This document shows positions 22,974 to 29,700 of a stretch of DNA of 35,080 nt, in pieces (the first letter of the stretch is position 1; each line of letters opens with the position of its first letter). Below the pieces are notes generated by a model. That model worked only from the letters and a program-made list of their open reading frames with translations, was not told the DNA's origin and searched no databases. The stretch comes from Muribaculaceae bacterium (GTDB lineage: Bacteria; Bacteroidota; Bacteroidia; Bacteroidales; Muribaculaceae): positions 1 through 35,080 of the forward strand of contig JAFTDD010000098.1 in NCBI GenBank assembly GCA_017454355.1, read 5' to 3'. The translations under genes were made by a program, and so were the position numbers.

Positions 22974-23098
22974 ATAACCCTTTTCCTATTCACTGTGAGT
23001 ACTGATATTCTCTCACGCCGAAAATTGCTCTTCGTTGTGCAAGTTTTTTGCACCAATTGTGATAACAGATGTACAAACTAATTAAAAGTCATTAATTT

Positions 23099-23410
23099 AT
23101 GAAAAATGAAATTCAATCGAGACGAGACTTCTTCAGGAGGGCGACAAAGTTGGTTCTCCCTATGATTGGGCTCACGATGATGTCTCCTATCATTGCTGCC
23201 TGTGGTGGGGATGAGCCTTCTGATGGCTCCTCGGGAGGAAGTTCCAAGGGTTGCTCTGGTTGTGCAAGTACTTGCACAACCGCTTGCGGTTTTAGCTGTA
23301 AGGCCAATGCTTCATGGAAACCGGCCTCATGCAAGACCGGCTGCAAAAGCGCATGCCTGTCAAGCTGCAAAACATCCTGCTATTCCTCGTGTAAGTATGG
23401 CAGCAAGTAA
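23099..23410 (+). CDS. CXXX-repeat peptide precursor 3, Tat signal with lipobox
   Basis: A 103-residue precursor with a twin-arginine motif (SRRDFFRRA, residues 7-15) and hydrophobic region ending IIAAC at residue 35, which fits a lipobox. It may therefore be a Tat-exported lipoprotein, unlike precursors 1 and 2. A Gly/Ser-rich spacer (37-51) leads to a core with 11 cysteines at 52, 55, 59, 63, 67, 78, 82, 86, 90, 94 and 98. This makes two CXXX blocks separated by a ten-residue spacer. Lys and Ser dominate between the later cysteines. It lies 38 bases before the radical SAM gene. Confidence 0.87.
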   Translation: MKNEIQSRRDFFRRATKLVLPMIGLTMMSPIIAACGGDEPSDGSSGGSSKGCSGCASTCTTACGFSCKANASWKPASCKTGCKSACLSSCKTSCYSSCKYGSK

Positions 23411-23448
23411 GTCATTGTTACTAATTGTTATTCGTATTATTATATTGT

Positions 23449-24687
23449 ATGCCCAAATCATCAGAGAAGGATCTAATTTATAAAAGCAGTGGCGATTGGC
23501 AGTCGGGGATGGCGAAGAACATCACGTTTATCGTCACGAAGGACTGCCAGCTGGCCTGCAAGTATTGCTATTTGGTCGGGAAGAACGAGAAGGAGCGGAT
23601 GTCGTGGCCTGTGGCCAAGGCGGCCATCGACTATATCCTCGACAACGAGGATAAGTTCCGCGAGCAGAGTGTCGTGTGGGACTTTATCGGTGGCGAGCCA
23701 TTCCTCGAAATCGAGCTGATTGACCGCATCTGCGACTATATCAAGGCTGAAATGTTCCGCCGCAACCATCACTGGTTTGATAGCTACCGCTTCTCGTTCT
23801 CGACCAACGGCATCAACTACCACACCGACAAGGTGCAGCAGTTCATCAAAAAGAACCATAGCCACCTCTCCATCGGCATCACCATCGATGGCACGCGGCT
23901 GAAGCATGACCTGAACCGCATATACAAGGGCGACGGTCCGGAACGCGGCAGCTATGACGATGTGGCGCGCAACATCCCGTTGTGGCTCGAGCAGTTCCCC
24001 GGTGGCGGCACCAAGGTGACCATCAGCAGCCCAGACATCCCTTACATCAATGAGAGCGTACTGCACCTCTACGGCCTGGGAATTCACGAGGTAAACATCA
24101 ACTGTGTGTTTGAGGACGTGTGGAAAGAGGGCGATGATAAACTGTTTGAGGACCAGTTGATGCAGCTGGCCGACGCCATCATTGACGGCGGCTACTACAC
24201 CGACTATGCCTGCTCGTTCTATAGCGAGAACATCGGCAAGCCACTAGACCCTGTGACGGAGAACCAGAACTGGTGCGGCGCGGGCAAGATGCTCAGCGTA
24301 GATGCCGCCGGCAATTTCTATCCGTGTACGCGCTTCGCGGCCTACTCACTGCGCAGCAAGCGTCCAATCATCATCGGCAACGTGCGTGACGGCATTGACG
24401 AGAACAAGCTGCGGCCGTTCCTTATGCTCGATCGACTGACACAGAGTCCGCCACAGTGCCTCGACTGCGAGGTGGCCAGCGGCTGCGCGTGGTGTCAGGG
24501 CGAGAACTACGACGCAGCGGCGACCCCCACCATCTTTCAGCGCGCCACGGCCATCTGCCTGATGCACAAGGCCCGCGTCAGAGCCAACAATTACTATTGG
24601 AACCGCCTATACCGCAAGCTCGAGCTGGAAGGTGAGCGCGAGCAATTTGAGAGCAATCACAGCGAAGTCAAACCCGATAACTGTTGA
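23449..24687 (+). CDS. Radical SAM/SPASM peptide maturase, CXXX-repeat type
   Basis: A 412-residue cytoplasmic enzyme. The ATG at 23449 (MPKSSEKD) is preferred over 23425. The radical SAM cluster motif is CQLACKYC (C33, C37, C40), with GGEP at 81-84. A C-terminal SPASM-like domain supplies C276, C293, C337, C340, C346, C349 and C370 for auxiliary iron-sulfur clusters. Such enzymes install thioether, carbon-carbon or similar crosslinks in ribosomal peptides. The architecture and neighbours match what NCBIfam calls radical SAM peptide maturase, CXXX-repeat target family; I could not confirm this by search. It follows three Cys-rich precursors and is seven bases ahead of the next gene, so it is probably translated with it. 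Confidence 0.9.
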   Translation: MPKSSEKDLIYKSSGDWQSGMAKNITFIVTKDCQLACKYCYLVGKNEKERMSWPVAKAAIDYILDNEDKFREQSVVWDFIGGEPFLEIELIDRICDYIKAEMFRRNHHWFDSYRFSFSTNGINYHTDKVQQFIKKNHSHLSIGITIDGTRLKHDLNRIYKGDGPERGSYDDVARNIPLWLEQFPGGGTKVTISSPDIPYINESVLHLYGLGIHEVNINCVFEDVWKEGDDKLFEDQLMQLADAIIDGGYYTDYACSFYSENIGKPLDPVTENQNWCGAGKMLSVDAAGNFYPCTRFAAYSLRSKRPIIIGNVRDGIDENKLRPFLMLDRLTQSPPQCLDCEVASGCAWCQGENYDAAATPTIFQRATAICLMHKARVRANNYYWNRLYRKLELEGEREQFESNHSEVKPDNC

Positions 24688-24694
24688 AAACGCC

Positions 24695-25636
24695 ATGCTG
24701 CAATACCTTATTATTCTGCTCGACGGGCAGAGCACCTCGTTCTGCCACCATGATGTTCCGGCCGGTGACAACAAGCTAATCAAGCCGGACATGCTGCGAC
24801 GAGCCATTCGATTCGCGATGATTGAGAACCTGACGATACAGTTCGTCTATCCGGCCACCGATTTGCCCGAGGAACACAAACACCTCATCGAGAGCATCGA
24901 CCATAGTAAGATTATGCCGGCGACTTCACCGTTGGCGGCCGAGGCCGATGTGATTGTGTTGAACAAGTGGGAGCAGGTCGTCGCTGATTGGCTCAACAAG
25001 GAAGTCGCCTACGTGATGCGCACTCCGCTCTCTGCTCTGCTTGAACATGAGGAGACTTTGGTGAAAGCACTTGCGACAGGAGTACGATTTAACGTCGTGC
25101 TCACCGACGTCGAGACCATGAGAGATGCCGGCCTGGAGAGATACAAGGCGTTTCTTGAAGTGGTTGCCGACCGAATGGTGGATGCCTACAAACGCGGTGT
25201 CTCACCGCAGACCAATCTGCTCACCGACCGTTTGGTGCTTACCGAGATGAACAACTGCGGCTCGGGCGACGCATCGCTCACCCTGGCACCCGACGGCAAA
25301 TTCTACGTCTGTCCCGCGTTCTACAACGATGGCAGCGAGGCGGTGGGCGACCTTGACAAGGGCGTGAGCATCCCCAACGCGCAACTATACAAGCTGAAGT
25401 GTGCCCCCATCTGCCGCGAGTGTGAGGCCTGGCAATGCAAGCGCTGCGTGTGGCTAAACCGCCACCTCACGCTCGAGGTGAATACCCCTGGGCGGCAGCA
25501 ATGCGTCATGGCCCACCATGAGCGCAATGCCTCGCGACAGTTGCTGATGGCTGTGAGGCAGCACGGCTCGTTTCTGCCCGAGACGGACATACCCGAGATA
25601 GACTATATTGACCCGTTTGACAACATCAAGAAATAA
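24695..25636 (+). CDS. SPASM-domain peptide maturase lacking the radical SAM core motif
   Basis: A 313-residue protein from the ATG at 24695. The N-terminal 180 residues contain a single cysteine (C17) and no CX3CX2C motif, so it is not a canonical radical SAM enzyme. The C-terminal part carries C188, C206, C236, C240, C243, C248, C251 and C270, spaced much like the SPASM cysteines of the preceding enzyme. It resembles the CXXX repeat peptide maturase family of NCBIfam in context. A plausible role is as a partner subunit that holds iron-sulfur clusters or presents the peptide. Its stop overlaps the next start codon (TAATG). Confidence 0.78.
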   Translation: MLQYLIILLDGQSTSFCHHDVPAGDNKLIKPDMLRRAIRFAMIENLTIQFVYPATDLPEEHKHLIESIDHSKIMPATSPLAAEADVIVLNKWEQVVADWLNKEVAYVMRTPLSALLEHEETLVKALATGVRFNVVLTDVETMRDAGLERYKAFLEVVADRMVDAYKRGVSPQTNLLTDRLVLTEMNNCGSGDASLTLAPDGKFYVCPAFYNDGSEAVGDLDKGVSIPNAQLYKLKCAPICRECEAWQCKRCVWLNRHLTLEVNTPGRQQCVMAHHERNASRQLLMAVRQHGSFLPETDIPEIDYIDPFDNIKK

Positions 25637-25920
25637 TGCATATGGAGAAGAAAATTGTCGGGCAAGTCACGCCCGAGGAGAGAGACGAGATTCAGTCCCT
25701 GTTTGAGCGACGCAATGGCTTGAATGAGTTGGCAAAAATCGTGACGGCGGACAATGCCGAACTTTACGAGAAACTCGTTGCCGACATGGGCACCACCGCA
25801 ACAAAATTCCAGCAATGGTGGAACACGATGGCCGCCAAGTACAACTGGGAGGGCATCGATGGCGGTAACTGGGAGATAAACTTCGTGACTTGCGATATTC
25901 TGCTTGTCGCTAACGAATAA
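25636..25920 (+). CDS. CXXX-repeat peptide modification system small protein
   Basis: A 94-residue soluble protein, starting at an ATG that shares one base with the upstream stop; a second ATG is two codons in. It is mostly helical and charged, with KIVGQVTPEERDEIQSLFER near the start and WWNTMAAKYNWEGIDGGNWE in the middle. It fits the size and character of the small family NCBIfam names CXXX repeat peptide modification system protein, which I recall but could not check. It may bind the precursor leader or bridge the two enzymes. TatA begins 11 bases after its stop. Confidence 0.75.
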   Translation: MHMEKKIVGQVTPEERDEIQSLFERRNGLNELAKIVTADNAELYEKLVADMGTTATKFQQWWNTMAAKYNWEGIDGGNWEINFVTCDILLVANE

Positions 25921-25931
25921 GATTACACGCC

Positions 25932-26177
25932 ATGATACTGATGATGATAGGCACCACCGAACTGGTGCTGATTGCCGGCTTGGCATTGCTGCTATTCGGC
26001 GGCAAAAAATTGCCCGAACTGATGAAAGGCATGGGTCAAGGCGTGCGCAGTTTCAAAGAGGGTATGAACGCGCCGACCGAGCAGCCACAACCCGAGGAGG
26101 GGGAAGCCCCCGCCGAGCCTTCAGAAGATAGAGAGGCCGAGTTAAGTGATGAGCCAAAAGGTGATGGACAGCAGTGA
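25932..26177 (+). CDS. tatA: Twin-arginine translocase subunit TatA
   Basis: An 81-residue single-span membrane protein. A short N-terminus leads into TTELVLIAGLALLLFGGKKLPELMKG in two parts: a helix at about 8-22, then the FGGKKLPEL hinge and an amphipathic helix to about residue 45. An acidic tail follows. These are the hallmarks of TatA/TatE. It forms the pore-like part of the Tat system, which exports folded proteins. No TatB is present, so a minimal TatAC system is likely. The 3' end overlaps tatC by 29 bases. Confidence 0.93.
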   Translation: MILMMIGTTELVLIAGLALLLFGGKKLPELMKGMGQGVRSFKEGMNAPTEQPQPEEGEAPAEPSEDREAELSDEPKGDGQQ

Positions 26178-27000
26178 CGATACACTGCTTCCACAAGCGC
26201 ATCAAGAAGGCATGATGACGATGGGTGAGCATCTCGACGTGTTGCGCCGGATGCTCATCCGCATTGTCATTGTTGTCATAGTGCTTGCCACGGCGGTGTT
26301 TTGCTGCAAGGAGTGGACGTTCAAGATGTTGCTCGCGCCTGGCAGCAGTGATTTTGTCACCTACACCGCCATTGAGCGGCTGTGTCGTGTTATCGGTTGG
26401 AAATTTCATTTCGAGCCGTTCCGCTTGACACTCATCAACACAGAACTATCCAGCCAATTCATAACGCACCTCACCACGTCAATCTATCTGGGGCTATTGG
26501 GAGCCTCGCCGGTGGTGATTGTTGAACTCATGCGTTTTATCATGCCGGCGCTCTATGACAACGAGCGACGCTATAGCTATGTGGTGGCGACGGCCGTTTA
26601 TGGACTTTTTGTCGCCGGAGTGCTGATGAGCTACTATATCTTGTTCCCATTTGCGTGCCGCTTCCTTGGCACCTATCAGGTGGACGAGAGCGTGCTCAAT
26701 CAAATCAATGTCGGAAGTTACATCTCGACGTTCACCACACTCACGTTTATGATGGGCATCGTTTTTCAGATACCCGTCATAGCGTTTGTCTTGGGAAAAA
26801 TGGGTGTGATTGATGCTGAACTGATGACGCGCTATCGCCGTCACGCCGCGCTGCTAGTGATGACCGTCGCGGCCATCATCACACCGCCTGACTTGATGAC
26901 GCTCATACTGGTGGCAGCGCCGATGTACGGCCTATACGAGCTCAGCGTCGTTATCGTGCGCCGCGTGTCACCTACTCCTGAAGATTTAATAGATACTTAA
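26149..27000 (+). CDS. tatC: Twin-arginine translocase subunit TatC
   Basis: A 283-residue polytopic membrane protein. The conserved start of the family is seen as MTMGEHLDVLRRMLIRIV (about 24-41), and six membrane segments follow. PVVIVELMRFIMPALYDNER and the late TPPDLMTLILVAAPMYGLYE segment are typical of TatC. TatC recognises the twin-arginine signal. The ATG at 26149 is used; a GTG precedes it, and Met6 is an alternative. Its position at the end of the peptide cluster, with three Tat-signal peptides upstream, suggests that it serves them, though it could also be the cell's general Tat system. Confidence 0.95.
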   Translation: MSQKVMDSSDDTLLPQAHQEGMMTMGEHLDVLRRMLIRIVIVVIVLATAVFCCKEWTFKMLLAPGSSDFVTYTAIERLCRVIGWKFHFEPFRLTLINTELSSQFITHLTTSIYLGLLGASPVVIVELMRFIMPALYDNERRYSYVVATAVYGLFVAGVLMSYYILFPFACRFLGTYQVDESVLNQINVGSYISTFTTLTFMMGIVFQIPVIAFVLGKMGVIDAELMTRYRRHAALLVMTVAAIITPPDLMTLILVAAPMYGLYELSVVIVRRVSPTPEDLIDT

Positions 27001-27006
27001 GTTACA

Positions 27007-27459
27007 CTATAAACTCAGGTATTTATTGACAAATTCTAAAGGAGAAAGAATTTCAATAGAGGATTGGTCGGCTTGGAAATAATCACGCAGGTTAATTGTA
27101 ACGAGAACTTCACATTTGTTTTGTAATGCGCACTGATATTGCAAGCTGTCTTCAACATCGTCAAATGCCACATCGGAGATACCAGTTACTATATGCTTCT
27201 TGTTAAGGTCGCCTACCCTCACAAGCGACAAAGTTGTGGATAACGCATCACGCAATTTCTCGGTCTGCTCAGGACGATGTATATTTTGACGCTTCAGCCC
27301 CATTCTGATTATGTACGTCAATGTGTAGATACAACCAACAGAAACAATAGCAGTCAACTTCCCTTCCTCAATAGCGGAGAGAATTCTGCTGACCGCCAAA
27401 TATTCTCGACGTTGCTCAAAATATTCCAGAAAAATATTTGTATCCAAAAATACTTTCAT
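27007..27459 (-). CDS. PIN-domain toxin (VapC-like)
   Basis: A 150-residue PIN-domain protein. It starts MKVFLDTNIFLEYF with the first acidic ligand D6, and has later acidic residues in FDDVEDSLQYQCA and a C-terminal VTINLRDYF. PIN proteins are magnesium-dependent ribonucleases, and paired ones act as toxins that cleave tRNA or rRNA. Its ATG overlaps the stop codon of the upstream antitoxin-like gene (ATGA at 27456-27459). The 3' end lies only six bases from the convergent tatC end. Confidence 0.85.
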   Translation of the reverse strand: MKVFLDTNIFLEYFEQRREYLAVSRILSAIEEGKLTAIVSVGCIYTLTYIIRMGLKRQNIHRPEQTEKLRDALSTTLSLVRVGDLNKKHIVTGISDVAFDDVEDSLQYQCALQNKCEVLVTINLRDYFQADQSSIEILSPLEFVNKYLSL

Positions 27460-27710
27460 TGCTGAGGTTCAGAAACAAGATTATATTTTTCGGTAATATA
27501 CTCTTCTATCAAATGCTCAGCATCTGAATGTGAGGATAGAATTCCGCAGAGGCTCTCATGCCGGTAATGTCGTTTAGGCGTTTTGACCGGATGCGCGGGA
27601 ACGTCCATTGAGACAAGACGCTGTGCGTATGCGGTTAATTGTTCTTGCAGCAAATCCAAACTATAGGATTGCGGAACAGTGACATGAATATTGATAACTG
27701 CTGTTGCCAT
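27456..27710 (-). CDS. Antitoxin-like partner of the PIN toxin
   Basis: An 84-residue protein upstream of, and overlapping by four bases, the PIN toxin gene. The N-terminus (MATAVINIHVTVPQSYSLDLLQEQL) could form a small DNA-binding or dimerisation fold. The C-terminus (SHSDAEHLIEEYITEKYNL) is helical and acidic, as in toxin-binding tails. The family is not recognised with certainty, and the assignment rests mainly on position. Its promoter lies at the edge of the adjacent IS element. Confidence 0.72.
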   Translation of the reverse strand: MATAVINIHVTVPQSYSLDLLQEQLTAYAQRLVSMDVPAHPVKTPKRHYRHESLCGILSSHSDAEHLIEEYITEKYNLVSEPQQ

Positions 27711-27732
27711 AGATTTATTCCGTTTTCAACCG

Positions 27733-27764
27733 CAAAGATACATAATTTATTTAAGTTTCGCAAG
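27733..27764 (-). promoter_or_regulatory. Hybrid promoter of the toxin-antitoxin pair
   Basis: On the minus strand, -7 TATCTTTG (27733-27740) is 20 bases from CTTG (27761-27764). The -7 lies outside the IS element, whereas CTTG is within its left inverted repeat. The IS end therefore seems to supply the -33 element. Confidence 0.5.
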
Positions 27765-27794
27765 TTCGTAACTTGCAAGAAAAAATTCAAAAAA

Positions 27795-27873
27795 ATCGGT
27801 ATAGGTCTTGCGTAATTCGCTAGAAATGAGTAATTTTGTGGTGAATTATAAACTGTAACTCCCCTATACCGAT
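27795..27873 (+). promoter_or_regulatory. Inverted repeat that would hide the transposase start in read-through RNA
   Basis: ATCGGTATAGG (27795-27805) is perfectly complementary to CCTATACCGAT (27863-27873), which covers the ATG at 27872. The transposase promoter (CTTG at 27807-27810, TAATTTTG at 27831-27838) lies between the arms, so only transcripts entering from outside contain both. Confidence 0.6.
27807..27838 (+). promoter_or_regulatory. Predicted transposase promoter
   Basis: CTTG and TAATTTTG are 20 bases apart. Transcription would start near 27845, giving a leader of about 27 bases that lacks the left arm of the flanking inverted repeat. Confidence 0.6.
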
Positions 27874-29312
27874 GAGCAAAATTACAACATTTCTTTCAGA
27901 CATGCAAGAGTTCTTCAGCGGAAACAGCGAAAACGCAGCAACACAGTCCATCTGCAATTCCCTTGCCAGTGTTCGCATGAGCGAGCGGCACACGCTTGAC
28001 GTGGAGAGCCGTCCGAACCAGGTCTATCGCCTTCTGGACGTGTTCCATTGTCTGCTGATGTGTCCGTTCTTTCTCGTGAAGAATGTGTCCGCTTTGGCGG
28101 CCTCGCCCCTGCATGACCTGATGGCGGCTTGCAAGGATGTATTCTACCGCTTTATGGAACGTTCTGACATTGACTGGCGTAAAGCGTTGTGGAACATCAC
28201 CCTGCAGATGTGGAACCGGATTTGCGTTCGCAGCGAGCACAACCTTGACGAGACCTGCCTGATAGTTGACGACACCGACCTTGACAAGACAGGGCACCGC
28301 ATTGAGCGTGTAGGCCGTGTGCATTCCCACCTGCTGCACAAGTCCGTGTTGGGCTTCAAGATGCTGTCGATGGCAGTTACGGATGGTTTCTCGCAGATGC
28401 TTCTGGATTTCGCCCTGCTCGGAGAGAAAGGCAAGAACGGCAAATACGGGATGAGCGACAAGGAACTGTCCCGTCGTCGCCAGCCAAAAAGAGCCGAGAA
28501 CTCATGTCACAGCCAGAGAGAGGCCGAGTATGACAAGAGCAAGATTGCACTTGTTATTGAGATGGTCAAGCGCGCCATCTACAAAAAGGTCAGATTCTCA
28601 TACCTGCTTGCCGACAGTTGGTTCGCATGCAAGGAACTGATACGGTTCATCCACACCCGGCGCGTCAAGTGTCATTTCCTGGGCATGATTAAGGTGGGCG
28701 AGCATGGCAGAACCAAATATGACGTGGGCGGGACGGCTCTTACCGCCGCCGCTGGTGGTCAAGCAGGGTAAAAAGCGCATGAAATATAGCAGACGGCACA
28801 GATGCCACTACATGGTCTATGACGCGGAATTCGGCGGCGTGCCGGTGAGGATATTCCTGGTCAGGCGGACAAGACACGGGCAGTGGAACGGACTCATCAC
28901 GACCAACACGCGACTTGAATTTCTGGACGCATGGAGAATCTACTCCAAACGTTGGACAATTGAAGTTGTCTTCAAGGACTGCAAACAGCATCTTATGCTC
29001 GGAAAATGCCAAAGTACGAATTTCGCCACACAGATCGCGGCAACGTCAATCTGTGCAATTCAATTCAACCTGCTATCCATGGCGAAAAGATTCATGGACT
29101 ACGAGACCATCGGCGGTCTTTTCAGGGAAATCTCGAAAGAGACACTCAAACAGTCTGTCGCACAACAACTTTGGGGCAAAGTTCAAGAAATGCTCACCGC
29201 TGTTGCTGAGGTTTGTGGGCTCGCCGATGAGGATCTCTATGATATCATCATCAATAAGACTGAACAAGTGGAGAACATGTTCGCCACTTTCAATCTAAAA
29301 CGTGCATGTTGA
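27872..29312 (+). pseudogene. IS4-family DDE transposase, frameshifted
   Basis: Two overlapping frames make one transposase of about 475 residues. The first (27872-28771) has the first catalytic Asp in IVDDTDLDKTG and the second in LLADSWFACKEL. The second (joining before 28770, ending 29312) has the catalytic Glu region, WTIEVVFKDCKQHLMLGKCQ, similar to the Y-R-E-K signature of IS4. The switch occurs near a GCC-repeat run around 28743-28755, where frame one ends in TALTAAAGG and frame two continues as LVVKQGKKRMKYS. No slippery heptamer is evident, so mutation is more likely than programmed frameshifting. Confidence 0.85.
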
Positions 29313-29332
29313 ACTTGCGAAACTTAAATAAT

Positions 29333-29513
29333 GAGCCCACTGCAAAAAGTCGCTGATTAATTATAAACACGAATTACCATGAATTATCCATGAATTTTTA
29401 TTCTAAATATTATAATTAAAATTAATAATTCATGAATAATTAATGGATAATTTATGGAAATTCATGTTCAAAAATTTTGTTGCGATAGATGTAATACTTT
29501 TTGCAGTGGACTC
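29333..29513. mobile_element. MITE-like element, 181 bp, with target duplication
   Basis: Terminal inverted repeats GAGCCCACTGCAAAAAGT (29333-29350) and its complement at 29496-29513 match at 17 of 18 positions. AATAAT flanks both ends (29327-29332 and 29514-29519). The interior is a near-palindrome of TAAATTATCCAT-type arms and codes for nothing. It sits exactly on the right end of the IS element. Confidence 0.75.
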
Positions 29514-29673
29514 AATAATTAATTTGAATCATGTGGTGTGGAGCATAAGTTTTCTTTTTCTGAGCTTTTCGATTTTCAAAGACCTATTGTAAAACAGTTA
29601 CACTTTTTCTGCCTGCAATTTGGCCTATACGCTGAGATTTCCAAGAGTTTTCAGAAATCTCAGAATTTTTTTG

Positions 29674-29681
29674 TACCTTTG
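29674..29681 (+). promoter_or_regulatory. Predicted -7 element for the topoisomerase IV gene
   Basis: TACCTTTG matches TAnnTTTG and would start transcription near 29688, about 13 bases before the ATG at 29701. The -33 region is T-rich (GTTTTC near 29647) and less distinct. Confidence 0.55.
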
Positions 29682-29700
29682 CATAGACTTTTATTTGACT

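Larger units (their letters stand above)
27747..29331 (+). mobile_element. IS4-like insertion sequence, 1585 bp
   Basis: Perfect 21-base terminal inverted repeats at 27747-27767 and 29311-29331 (TTATTTAAGTTTCGCAAGTT plus C). They enclose one transposase gene with DDE motifs of IS4 type. A subterminal hairpin (GCAAGTT/AACTTGC) follows the left end. Target duplications are not clear because the right flank is interrupted by a second mobile element. The transposase is frameshifted, so this copy is probably inactive on its own. Confidence 0.88.
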
